Assembly (NCBI GenBank): GCA_023935145.1
Contig: CM043704.1
Location: 92,896,873-92,960,872 of the forward strand
Source of the DNA: Bretschneidera sinensis
Lineage: Eukaryota; Streptophyta; Magnoliopsida; Brassicales; Akaniaceae
Reading direction: 5' to 3'
Length of the DNA stretch: 64,000 nucleotides
The translations under genes and the position numbers were made by a program. The first letter of the stretch is position 1, and every line of letters begins with the position of its first letter. Under the pieces are notes generated by a model, which ran no database searches, was not told the DNA's origin, and saw only the letters and a program-made list of their open reading frames with translations. Shown here in pieces: positions 14,001 through 26,000 of this stretch.

Positions 14001-17000
14001 GAGTGCAAGGGCGCACTTTCTCACTTAAGGTATTGTCTCCTTTTTTAGTTGTTTGTTGAAATGTATACTATTACGCTGCGAAGGTGCTTCATTTGTTGTG
14101 TTGAGTGGGCTTCTTTTTTCATGTTTGTTCTTGATTCCTCCAGAAGTAATGGCTTAGTTACTTTAGAAGCTTCTTATAAGTTATATCTTGTCATTTTTTG
14201 GTAAGTCCTGTTCCATGAACTAATACTAAAAACATCATGGTGTTTGTGATATGTGTATTTAGATAAAAAAGAGGAGAAAAGGTGCTGTAGAGCCTGCCAA
14301 GTATATGGGCTGTGGAGACTGTGAAAACCTGAGTCACTCCATTTCGGTAACTCTATAACTGTGAAATGCATGGAAATATATTCCAATGGCTCTTATAAAG
14401 ATGCATACAGCATACTTTGCATACAGGCATGCATGCGTTTATGCATTTGAGTTTATGTCCACATGCATCGGTATGCGTACATAACATGCATGCATATTTA
14501 TTTATACATGCTCCTTATGAATTCACATGTATGCTTGGAGGTACTTATATATTAAAATTTTATTATTATAAAATTAATATAAGGTAATTATTGTTACAAT
14601 AGGTTCCAGTTGCTACTGATGATCTGGAAGTCCTTCAAAGGTTAACGAAGCAGCTCTTTGGGTCTTTCAACTTGGGTAAGCTAGATTTTTCCAAATTTAG
14701 GAACTCTTCCATTTTCTTGTTAATGGAACGTCTGGTTATTCATTGTTTTCAAAATTAAAGAATTAAATATAATATGCAAGGCTTCTATAGCGGAGAAAAG
14801 AAGAGAGAACCTTGCATGAAATTCTGCAGTTGATTATGGCTGTTCTTTTTTTACAAGCAAACTAAGCATTCTATTTCATTTTCGGGTTTTTACTGTTTCT
14901 CTCATTATGTTATTTTTTTTGTGTGTGTGTATATATATATACTTTTGTTGCAAAGCTGAGCATGGATAATGTTCTGCAAGAAACAATAATCTTTATTCTG
15001 GCAGCATTTCTCATTTGGCTGTTTCATTGGCATGGGTGGTAGTTGAGGTGGGGATGGTGGCATTAGGGGAGAGGATGGTGGTGGTAATTTGATGAAGGAG
15101 GTTCTCTTTGGAGGGTTGTACAGTGATAATTGAGTGGTTGTGACTTTATGATGGTGAAAGGAAAGATTTTTGCTTCCAAAATTGTAGTGTTTGGTTTAAT
15201 AAATTACTATCCTTTGTGCACGCAAGATACCTGTGCATGATGAGTTTTTGTTTAGTAAATTAAACATTATTGGTTGACCAAAAATAAAAGAGGGAGACGT
15301 GGGATTAGAGACAGTTGTGGGATATTTCAGAGAATTTAGGAGACAAATGTGAGATTAGAGAGAGGATCCAGAAAATTTAAGTTACTTTAAAGTTACCACT
15401 TTAACCTAAATGCAAATAAAGCTTTGATTTTTAAGGAGTTAGTTTTGCACCACTGAGTTGTTCTGTCCAACTCAGTAAAGACACTCAGTGAAGACCAACA
15501 CTGTTGCTGCATACTTATTAGTATAGTAAAGCAAATTATCAGTTAGTTATTCTTAGTGCTTTTGCTTCTGGCAAAGTACTCGTAAAGTCTTTTAGGCATA
15601 GTTTTTACCCCCTCTTTATATTGAAATTCTGTTGCTTAAGCTAATTTGTGCATTTGTCAAAGTTGGATTTGCATCTAATGGATTAGGGCAAGAACATGTG
15701 ATATGACTTTTTGTTAATGTAGAAAGAATAATTGTGTAAAAGGGTTTTTGTCTGGTTTTTTGGCATATGTTGTCATGAGTTAGGCATTGGGGATTGAGAC
15801 GAAGTTAGAGTTCTAGGATAAGGGAAGGAAAAATGGAACTTAATATTATCTTTTGTGCGGTTGAAGAAGAGGTCTGGCAAGTTTTTTTTTGGCAAAACGG
15901 ATGATATTATGGAGAAACGGAGTTGTTTTCTTTACTTTTTTTTTTATGAAGATGATTCTTGGAACTTAAATTCAGTGGAATTAAATGCTCCTTTAAAGAT
16001 ACGATTAGGATCTTGAGTTCCTTTTCTTTTCCTTTTTCTCTTTAATTGGATAATCCAGAATACTTGAAATTGTAAAATGAAAAGCTGTACAAGTAGAGAG
16101 ATGTAGTGACAACTGCTAGGTACTTTTGGAAAAAAAGTGTCGAAGCATATCTAACAAGTCGACATTGTTTTAATTATTCTATGCAATTATCTAACATGGT
16201 CCATTTCCTGTCTTTGAATTGGTTGTGTCCATTGCCTTAATAGTTCTTATTTTTGAACTATGTCTACTGCCTTCCTTTAGTAATGTCATTAATTGATGTT
16301 GGAAAATTCTGTATTTCCAGACTAGTTTATTGTTATAATTGATTGGATGACTTTCTATAACTAATATGGATTTTGCAATAATTTTATGTCAAACTTTTTT
16401 TTAATATAAAATGCACATAGATGTCAAGGACATTCGAGGTATGGGCCTGCAAGTTTCAAAGCTTGAAAGCACAGATACTTCTAAACAAGGTATGTTCTCT
16501 GTACTGTTGAATGTAGTTCACTTAGCAGTACTCTATCTAATGCCTTGCCATGTCTTCTCAGAGATGTCACCCACAAATTTATGTATGGTGCATATTGAAT
16601 TTGCTTTCATTCCCTCATTTTTCTTGGTTTCTTTCTGATAGTCAAAATAATTTTTAACTCCATTGGTATGAATTGGTTAAAGGGCTGGAGAGAAACTCTA
16701 TGAAATCATGGCTGAATTCTGCCTCAATGAGAACAGAACAATGTAATATCAATAGCATAGGTAAAGAGAGGGATAATAAAGGTAATGTGTTTCTAACTTT
16801 TTATTTGTTCTTTTAGATTCTATATGCTTGAAAAATTGCTATGCTATTGTTTATAGAAGTTAACCGTCATCTCTGTTTGTTTAAGTTGTAAATTATAGTC
16901 ATATCTGTTCTAGTGATCTTCATGCTTTACACATCTTTACAAAACCTGATGCTGACTCTGGCACACAGAAAGACTTGTATGCTGCATGGTTTGTCTATCA

Positions 17001-20000
17001 TCATGTCCTACTTCTTCTCTTCCTTCCCCCCCTTTTTCTTAACTTTTTCTTCTGCAAAATGTTAGAAATTAATGGACTAAAATTGAGGAGATCCTGAACA
17101 AGAATGTTAACAGGAAACATGCTTGCATATTACTGACATTCATGTTAACCAAAAGTCTAGCAAACATAGCAGACTTAGAAACTGAAAGTGAAGATTTATC
17201 AATCCCTTCAGAAATCAAGCAGAGTGCGCCACATGCATTTCTTTAGAAAGGAAGAGTGATGTTCTGTATCTATTGTTACCTTGTGTAAAGCCAGATTTGT
17301 ACCAGGATTTTTTTATCTAAGTATCTGTCATTGTAGAGTTCCCTCTGTCCCCTTTTTCTTCTTTGTTTTTATAGACAGATCTCAAGGTGTCTGTAATCAT
17401 TAGGATTCAGGCCTATTTGGGCTTAACACTAAGATGATGAGAAATGCAGAATCTACTTAAAACATATAGCACAATGAAAATTTGTACATCATATGATGAA
17501 ACAGTTAACTATGTATGTGGCAGCACTTTCTTTGGTAGACTATACATAAGACAGATCGGTCATTGTATAACATCCAAAAGGTTCATTACAATATAAATTA
17601 CTTCTAATATTCTTAAAGTTTCTCTGTTCACTTGATCAACTTTCTGACAGTGAGGAACAGACATTTTGGTTGGGGGTTTGGCATGGGACTCCTACCCATT
17701 TGATAGTGAGGAATATAGAGTGCAAAGAGAGAGCAGGATGTTTAAGCCCCGCATCTTAGAGAAAACCCTTAGGACCCCAGTTATTTTACCATGTGGATCC
17801 TTATCTATTGCAAAATAAGGAGAGCCTAATTTGTCCAGTTCAACAGAAACTATGCTTATTTATGGAAAGCATTCTTCATTCTCAAGAATCTCCCATTTTT
17901 AGTTCCAAGTTTCTTATAGTCCTTCAACTTCCAAAAACGAGAGACAGTCTTTACTTATCCCAAAAAAAAGACAAGTGAGAGTCTTTTGAAGAATCTCCAA
18001 CTAATAAGCTTTCCATGAATAATTAGTTAAAAATATCTGCACCAAAGACTTTTCCCCCCTTTTTTATTCTGTCTTTTGAGTTGGTTTCTGGACTGGGGAC
18101 TTTTGAGTCTTGATTCATGATGACCACACTAGAAAAGATGAGATACTAGAAAAGGGAGCCAGCTATTTTAATTTGAATAGAAATTGAGGCCCACACAGAA
18201 CTTGAAAACTTGATATTTATGGCATACGCAAGGCACTAGCAGCTCCTTGGTTTATATGGTCATAACCATTAATGTATAGTTTATATCATGAATATATCAT
18301 TTAAGCCAGCCTGCTCTTAGTTTTGAAATTAGCGAGGCACGGTCTTATTTGAGTTTTCAGAAAAAATAATTGTACTTGAAGTGGAGGGTTTTTTCAAACA
18401 AGGAGCTGGGTCTCAATGCAACTGTAATTACAAACAACCCGCAGAGCACATAGTATTACAAGCAGCAGCACCATTGAAAGATGTGTGTTGCTCCCCAACT
18501 AAAGCTCTGGAAATCAGTGTCACTGATTTGGTCTACGCATGGTACTCAAGAGAACTCGTCCATTTCTAATTTACGTTGTGTATTGGATATTGAATATGAG
18601 CCAGGCCCAGCATTAATATATAGTAGGTCAAGTGATTTTGTTAAATTGATATTTTAGAGCACAATAACTTGGCATGTTTGCATTTTATTTATGTCAACAG
18701 CGTAACCCTTTGTGATGAGTGTTTCAGATTGGTTTCATTGCATAGATAGCTGAAATTGCACTGCTTCTCTTAATGGTGTCATCTTACAGATTGTGAGGAA
18801 CAAAGTACTGCTGGAGCATCTGATCAGTTATGCTCTAATCCAGTTGGAATTTCATTTCCAATGGACAATAATATCCTTAAGAGTGAGAGTTTGAATCAGG
18901 TTTCAGCCCTACCACCCTTGTGTCATCTTGATACGGGAGTTATAGAGTGTCTTCCTCCGGAACTCCTGTCGGAATTAAATGAGACTTATGATGGGAAGTT
19001 AGTTGATTTTATTGCTAAAAATAGAGGTAGAAGCAATGATATCAGCAATTCTTTACACATCCTTCCACATGAATCAATGAAGGGTGAGATTTTCTATCTA
19101 GGCTTGTAAAAAGAGGATACTATATTATTTCTGTTTTTGCCTAACAAACATGTTTATTTCCCTCCCTAAGCTGCAACAGTTGATGGAAAGGGAGCTCTCT
19201 TCTCTGATCTGTCCCCCCTGAACATTATACCAGTAGAAAAGGTAGCTTTCTAATTCTTTTCTTCTTTTCCTGTATGATTCTTATGATTATAACTTTCATG
19301 CCCTTAGCTTCATTAACCTAGTAAAACCATTACATTAATGAGGTTTGTTCGAGGATTTAACCTTGGAAGTTCTCTTATGTTCTAAATTTGTGTTTGAAAG
19401 TGAAAATTCGCCATATATTTTACTTTGATGTTTTGTCATGAAAATTGAAGTTGAAGCTTTCATCCTTAATGAAGGTAGCAATTCCTTCTCCCTAAATGAT
19501 GTCCTTCATTCTCTTTTATGCAATTTTTTTCCTTTGTTTGTGTGCGCGTGCATGCTTGGTGTGTGTATGTGTCTGCTCACATATATGTGCATGTTTGAGC
19601 ACATGTGAAGTAAGAACAATGAAAAACGTTCCCCTTTTTGTTTTTGATTTTTCTTTTCTTTGCAGTGTTCCTTCAAGCTTCCCAAAACCCAGACACAGCA
19701 TGCAGTAGCTTCATTTTTGGGAAAATCACAAAAACTTCCTTGTGTTTTCAGGAATTGCACCTTATCTTCTTACATTACCTCCGAACCATTAGTTGACTGT
19801 TAAGAAGTTGTGAGTCTCTGCACTGTCAACTCTGAAAAAATATTATATGTTGCCAGAAATATCCTTAGCTGAGGTCAGTATTGACAAAGCTCCTGCCCCT
19901 TAAAGAAGATGAATAAAAGAAAAGAAAAAGTTAGCAAGAAAGAAGCAATTCCAACTTTTCTTGGGATTTCCATCTCTCCCCTCCATATTTACTTTGACAC

Positions 20001-23000
20001 TGCCATGAGATCAACATTCAAGGGCTAAAAAATTGTTGATAGTACCGGTTTTTTTCTATGTTATTTACAACATAAATAAGGCGCCGCTTGGCCAAGCTTT
20101 TGGAAAAAGAATTGACCAAGCTTTAGATTATTATATAAAAGTCCTAAATATAATTTTGGCAAGTGGACGGTTAGACTTGTACCAAAGAACAGCTTTGAAA
20201 CTTGACGAAAGTGCAAAAATAAAAGAGAAAAAAACAAAGTTGCAGAGAGTAGTAATCTATAACGGTGAATGAAACATTGAAAGAGAACTTCAAAATCGAA
20301 ATTGTGACCTTAATCCTAGCAATCAAAGGAAAGGATCCAAAGGGAAGACATGTGAGGGATGTCTTGTCTACTCTTCTGTCGAAATCCCAAAACCCCATTT
20401 GCATTGGCATCTCCATAACACTCCAAGAAGGCCTCTCTTTGCAGATTTTTCCATAAATTTTCGTAAATTTTTTGGATTTCTTACTTTCTAATTCGTTGCT
20501 GACAGAAAGAAATGAAAATCAGAATAAATCTTATTTGAGGTTGTTTTGCTTTGTGAATGATGAGAGGTCATATTGAATAAGATGAGTAACTGTATTAAAT
20601 CTCAGAGAAATAGAAGAATTGAGAATTTGATGTCATTTTCTCTTTGGTCAGGTTCTTAGGAAATAAAGAGTTTATTGGGGTTTTAGTACTGTTGTTTTTG
20701 CTATACTCGATTTCTTGATTGATTGTTTATGTTCATTAATGCTCGGGCCTATCATCTGTTTTTGATTTATATAGTTTCACTTTTCATATATGTTTTTTCT
20801 TGAGATTTACAGTGTCAGATCTTGTCCCCCTACAGATTGAACTTTGGGAATTCTGTTTCTAACTTGATTGAGAAAGAAAGAGAGATATTTCGTTTTTCAA
20901 AGTTGCTTCTATTTATATTATTTGGATTTTGGGTTTTTGGTATTTTTTGGTTTAATAGTGGAATGAAATTCTGGGATTAATATTTGGGGTTGGGCTCTCT
21001 TTTTGAGAGAGTTAAGGACTAAGAGAGGGAAATTGAATTCGGAGAGAAATCATCTAGTATCTGACTTGTTGATTCTTAAATTTATATTTTTAACAGTTTG
21101 TTATTTCAAAACTACCATTACATTTTCACAGATTCCGTCAAGTCAATTGTGATCAAAGGAGGTAAGTATAATTTCAGAAAACACAGTGAGGTAAGTGCAG
21201 GTTTCACTAATTTCCCTTTATTTTTTATGGTGCATTAATTAGTGGGTTAAAAGATAGGATACAAGAGCTTGTTGGCAGAAGTATCTCTTGTATGGGACAA
21301 TACAAAATTCTTTTAGTGATGTAGTAGATCCTTGTGTCTTGTGCATAAAACTTTAACTTATCAATGTGATGTTCATAGCAGATAATGGGTGTCAAGACGT
21401 TATGCTATTGTACTAGAATGGGCAAAACTTTGGATGTGTTACTGGAATCAAGTACTTTGGTTGAATTTTGGGCATTTTCACTCAATTATCAAATTCTTAT
21501 TTCAAAGATTAATAAATAAAAGAAAACAAAAACAATTAAATCATTTCTACACTTTTCTCTACTTTGTCTTACCTGATTCACCATATTTGTTTATGTTGTG
21601 AAACGTGCAACAATTATGATGAATAATACGAAAAACAAAGAGATAGAGAAAGCAATTAAACACACAGATTTAACATGGTTCGGCAGTATGCCTACGTCCA
21701 CGGGAGCGAGCAGTGGCTAAATTTCACTATATCAAAGTAGGGTTACATCATATGTATTTATACTAATTCCGTTCCACTCGGTACGTTACGCTCCCCTCGC
21801 TCCACTCCGCTTCACTCCGGCATCAGCCTGATTTCTCGGTAAATATGTTCCACTCGATGTAAGCCACATACTACAACAGTTTATTTTCTTAAGCTTTGCA
21901 TTTTGAGTGACATGTTACAAGTTTCCACTTGATACTTACTATTGTATTTTCTGAAAATTGAAAGATAATTTTTCTATTAACTGAGTTTTACATTATTGTT
22001 GGATTTAATTGTGATAAGTTATTAGTTTTTTTGTCTTGCAAAGCAGCATACAGCCAAGGAACTGCTTCCTGTGCCTGTTTCAGGGGGCGAATTCTGCAAT
22101 GACACTACTCATACTTTCGGTCTCGAGAAAACTGATTTAATGCCTTCATCTCTTAGTCAAGTAGATACCTCAGTATTGCAACAATTGCCTGAAGAATTGA
22201 GAGTTGACATACTTGACCTGCTTCCCGCACACAGGAGGCAGGAGTTTTCTTCAGATGCTCTCTGTGGACCTCATACCGAAAAACCTGAGGAATCATTGGA
22301 TATGAGGACAGATGAGAATCAGTCAAGATTTGTTTGTTCTGTTATAAATGAAAATCTTTGGATTGGAAGTCCTCCACAGTGGGTTGATAAATTCAAAGAC
22401 AGCAATTTTTTTATGTTAAAAATTCTTGCAGAGATGTACCACAAATCATCATTGACTGAAAATTTATCTTCAGTGCTCCAACATACTATTTCTGTATCTC
22501 TACATTTTCAAGATTCAAACCGTGATGGTTGGGATGAAGCTATATACAGCTTGTGCGAGCTTCTCAAACAGTATATCAAACTAAAGATAGAAGTAGATAT
22601 TGAAGAAATATATGTTTCTTTTCGACTTCTAAGAAGGTATGTTGCAAAAACTAGTTAAGTTGTTACGGGAAATTTTTGCTTCTGGTAGAGTTTTCCTTTT
22701 ACTTTGACATAGTTGGGCAAAGTTTACATGTATGCTAGTTGTGTCTGGTGAAACTACAGGCTTGATTAGCCCACCAAGCTTGGGATGGTCTGGATTCTTT
22801 TTGCATGGGTATTCATTAGTCTAGATTGATAAATAAAATATACATTGACTCAAATAATGGTGAGACATCAAGTGTACGGATAACTTTTATGTTTCTCATA
22901 TTTGCTCGCTATCTCTCTCTTTTCCTTATTACAAATGACAGATTCTATGGCATAATTGTCATTAATGTTATGCCTGGTGTATTTGGATATAAGATTGATA

Positions 23001-26000
23001 TTTTTCACAATCTGTGGAGGCATTTCCATTGTATTATTAGCTCTGTGGGTTCAATTCATGTTGGATCATGAATGGTGGTGGAAACTTTGACGTTACCACC
23101 TTCGTAATGCTTGTACTTCACTTCATCTTCTGAGTTATGTCCTTTAACAAAACAAAAATAAAAATTCATTTGAGTTTCTGCATTCTTTTAGCGATTAAGA
23201 AATGCTCTTTAGCTAAACAACTTTAGGATATGGCTTATTGCACTTTGGGAATCAATTGGGTAATCACCGGCTCTATTTATGATGAGACTTGGGCATGGAG
23301 CGGTATTCGTGGTTCTAAATAGATGAGGAAAGCCTATTCTTTGGTCCCTCCCTCTTTTTTTTGGATGATTTGGAAAAGAGAAATAGGAGGCCTTTTGATG
23401 GAATAGGGATACCTTTAGAGTCCATCAAAAGTTGATGGTTTAATATCTTTGTTTTTGGTTCAAGGGGAATTATTTTGTAAATGGGGAAGAGTTCCTTGAT
23501 TTTATAGACTTGCTATCTTGTAGATGGGCTTCTTGTAAATGGGTTGCACTCCCTTGATGCCTACAATAGTTAGTTATATATAAAAGAAAAGAATACCTAA
23601 GTAGATGAAGGTATTTGAAACTTCTGGCTTATAACAACATTATCATAAATTCTTTCAAACTTCTATAGGAGTATAGTGCTCTACGTTCAATGAAAAGAAT
23701 ATTACTTTTTTGATAAGTAAACAATTATTCTATATCCCTTCTAACCAGGGAATGGCTGTAATAGAAAATGTCTATAGTACTATCATGTTGCTAATAGGAT
23801 CTGGTGCAGTGAAGTTTTTTATGGAACCAGAAAAATGATACATTTGGTGGTAATTTTACTTTTGACGGTATTTTGGTTATAATGGTGGTAAACTCTTGTA
23901 TTTGATGGTAGTATCACCAAATATAACTCGGATTACCATCATTGTAACCAAGAATACCTCCAAATGTGTCATTTTTCTTGTGCCATAAAAAGCGTAAGGA
24001 CACAATATATTTCCCCTAATGTATAATAAAGTTAACAAGATATCTTGTTTCTACATCTAAAACTAAGAAAAATATGAGCAATTGAGCATTCCAGCTTCAT
24101 GTTTGCTGCAATTCTTGCTTAATGATGTTTTTTTTAATTATTGATAAAACACACGCACACCACTATAAGAGTATAGTGCTTAATTTGAACTTATTTATAT
24201 GCTTAAACTTTTTGCCAGTAAAGGATAAAGGAAGCAGTTACAGTCACTGTGATTTTAAAAGTTAGGGTTAGCCTTCAGCTTCATATCATTCCATATTCTT
24301 AGGCACGCCATCCTGTACGTGATCAGCTAATGAAATGTTCAGTTTTTCATGAGAGAAAATGAGTTCTCTGTTCCTTTTATATTGGTCTATTGCTTTGCTT
24401 GTTTGTCAGACATAACACAATTGATATATTATCTTCCTTTTTTTTTATTTCGATTGTGCTACTAAAATAGTGGATTTCAATTGGTCTTCTAAAGTTATAT
24501 ATATCATAACTATATTGCTGGAGTACCATCTAAAATTCTTGTTGGTAATGTTGCAGTGGTTGCCTGCCATTTCAAGTCATGGTGCAGCATGTGATATCCT
24601 CTGTGAATTATTTCTTGACTTTTTGTCAAGCATCCTAGTTCAATTTTTTTTTTTAAAAACAAATTGTTAGTTGGATTGCTTTAGGCTAAGGGTTGGACTC
24701 ATAGTTATCGGGATCCTCATACCCCCTTGGAACTGTGATCTAGATCCTATGTACTGATTCGTGATGCATTTGCACATCAGATCCTTAAAATTGGCGATTC
24801 AAGTTTCTATTGAGACTTTTAGCTAAAAACTAAAAATAAAAAAATAGATTTCTAGACAAGAGAATGCTCATACTTTATTATTAAATTATGTTTCTAATAC
24901 TATGTTTGTTGACTTTACTATTTTGTCAAAGCTTTAATATCTTCTAAACTATTATTATGCACACAGTTCTATTTATATTGTACTCATAAATATATTTAAT
25001 ATCTTAATTTATACATGATATAAATTATTTAAGTCTACTCTCAACGTACTGCGTATAGGGTGGCTAACGTGCCACGTGCGTACCAAATTCCTGGTAACTA
25101 TGGGCTGGAGTCAATTTTTTTTTTACAAAGTCTACAAAATTGCCTTCCCTTCCCTTCAGGACAGGAAAGACAATATTGTGCACTTGTAAAATTCTAATGT
25201 TATATGCCATAACTATATCTCTGATATATTATCTAAAGTTTTAGGTGGTACAGCCTGATTCCTCTTTAGGTCGTCATGCAGCATGTCATAGCCCCTATAA
25301 ATTATTTGTTGACATCCTGTCAAGTATCCTAGTTCAATCTTTAACAAATATATTAATTGGGATCTTCAGGCTTACGATGAAGTCAGAATTTTTTCTGCAA
25401 GCGTACAATATTGTCTTCCCTTACCTTCAGGTCAGTACTTCCATTTCTCTACTGGTTAGTTGAGTTTCTTTAATGGAGTAGCATCTTGCTTTTAAGTTTC
25501 TATATTTAGGTATTCTGTATCAAGCTATCAATTGCCCCTGTTATCTATAAACCATACTGATCAACATGTAGAATATTTCTGGAATTTGTCCTTGAAGCAC
25601 TATTATGATTTTGCCATGGATTTTAATTGGTTCAGAATATTATCAGAGTCGATAATAATTAATTTATGGAATATTATGTTGGTTTGGAGAAAGCTTTCGT
25701 TCCAATTGCTGGTCCCATTGTATTTCTTAACACACACAATCATGTATTTAATGCTGTCTGTGGTGCATACTTCTACTTGTGCTCAAATATCTCATAGATG
25801 CTGCTTTCACATTTTTCTACATCCAGTTAGTTATTTATTTTTAGGAAACTTTTGCAAAAGTTAGGAGTTTTGTGTATGGATTATAGGTTAACAGTCTTCT
25901 GTTTATAAATGCTAATTCACAGGTTATAAAATTTACCAGTGGACCTACTTTTACAAATTAGTTTGAACTTTGTTTGTTGGCATTACTCAGCCCACACATA

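Noticed and set aside
24557..24640. A candidate REV1 exon (reading WLPAISSHGAACDIL after TTGCAG)
   Set aside because: It has a good acceptor, but the exon 21 to exon 22 join closes in phase without it, the family has no such insert, and the segment is part of an intronic duplication.
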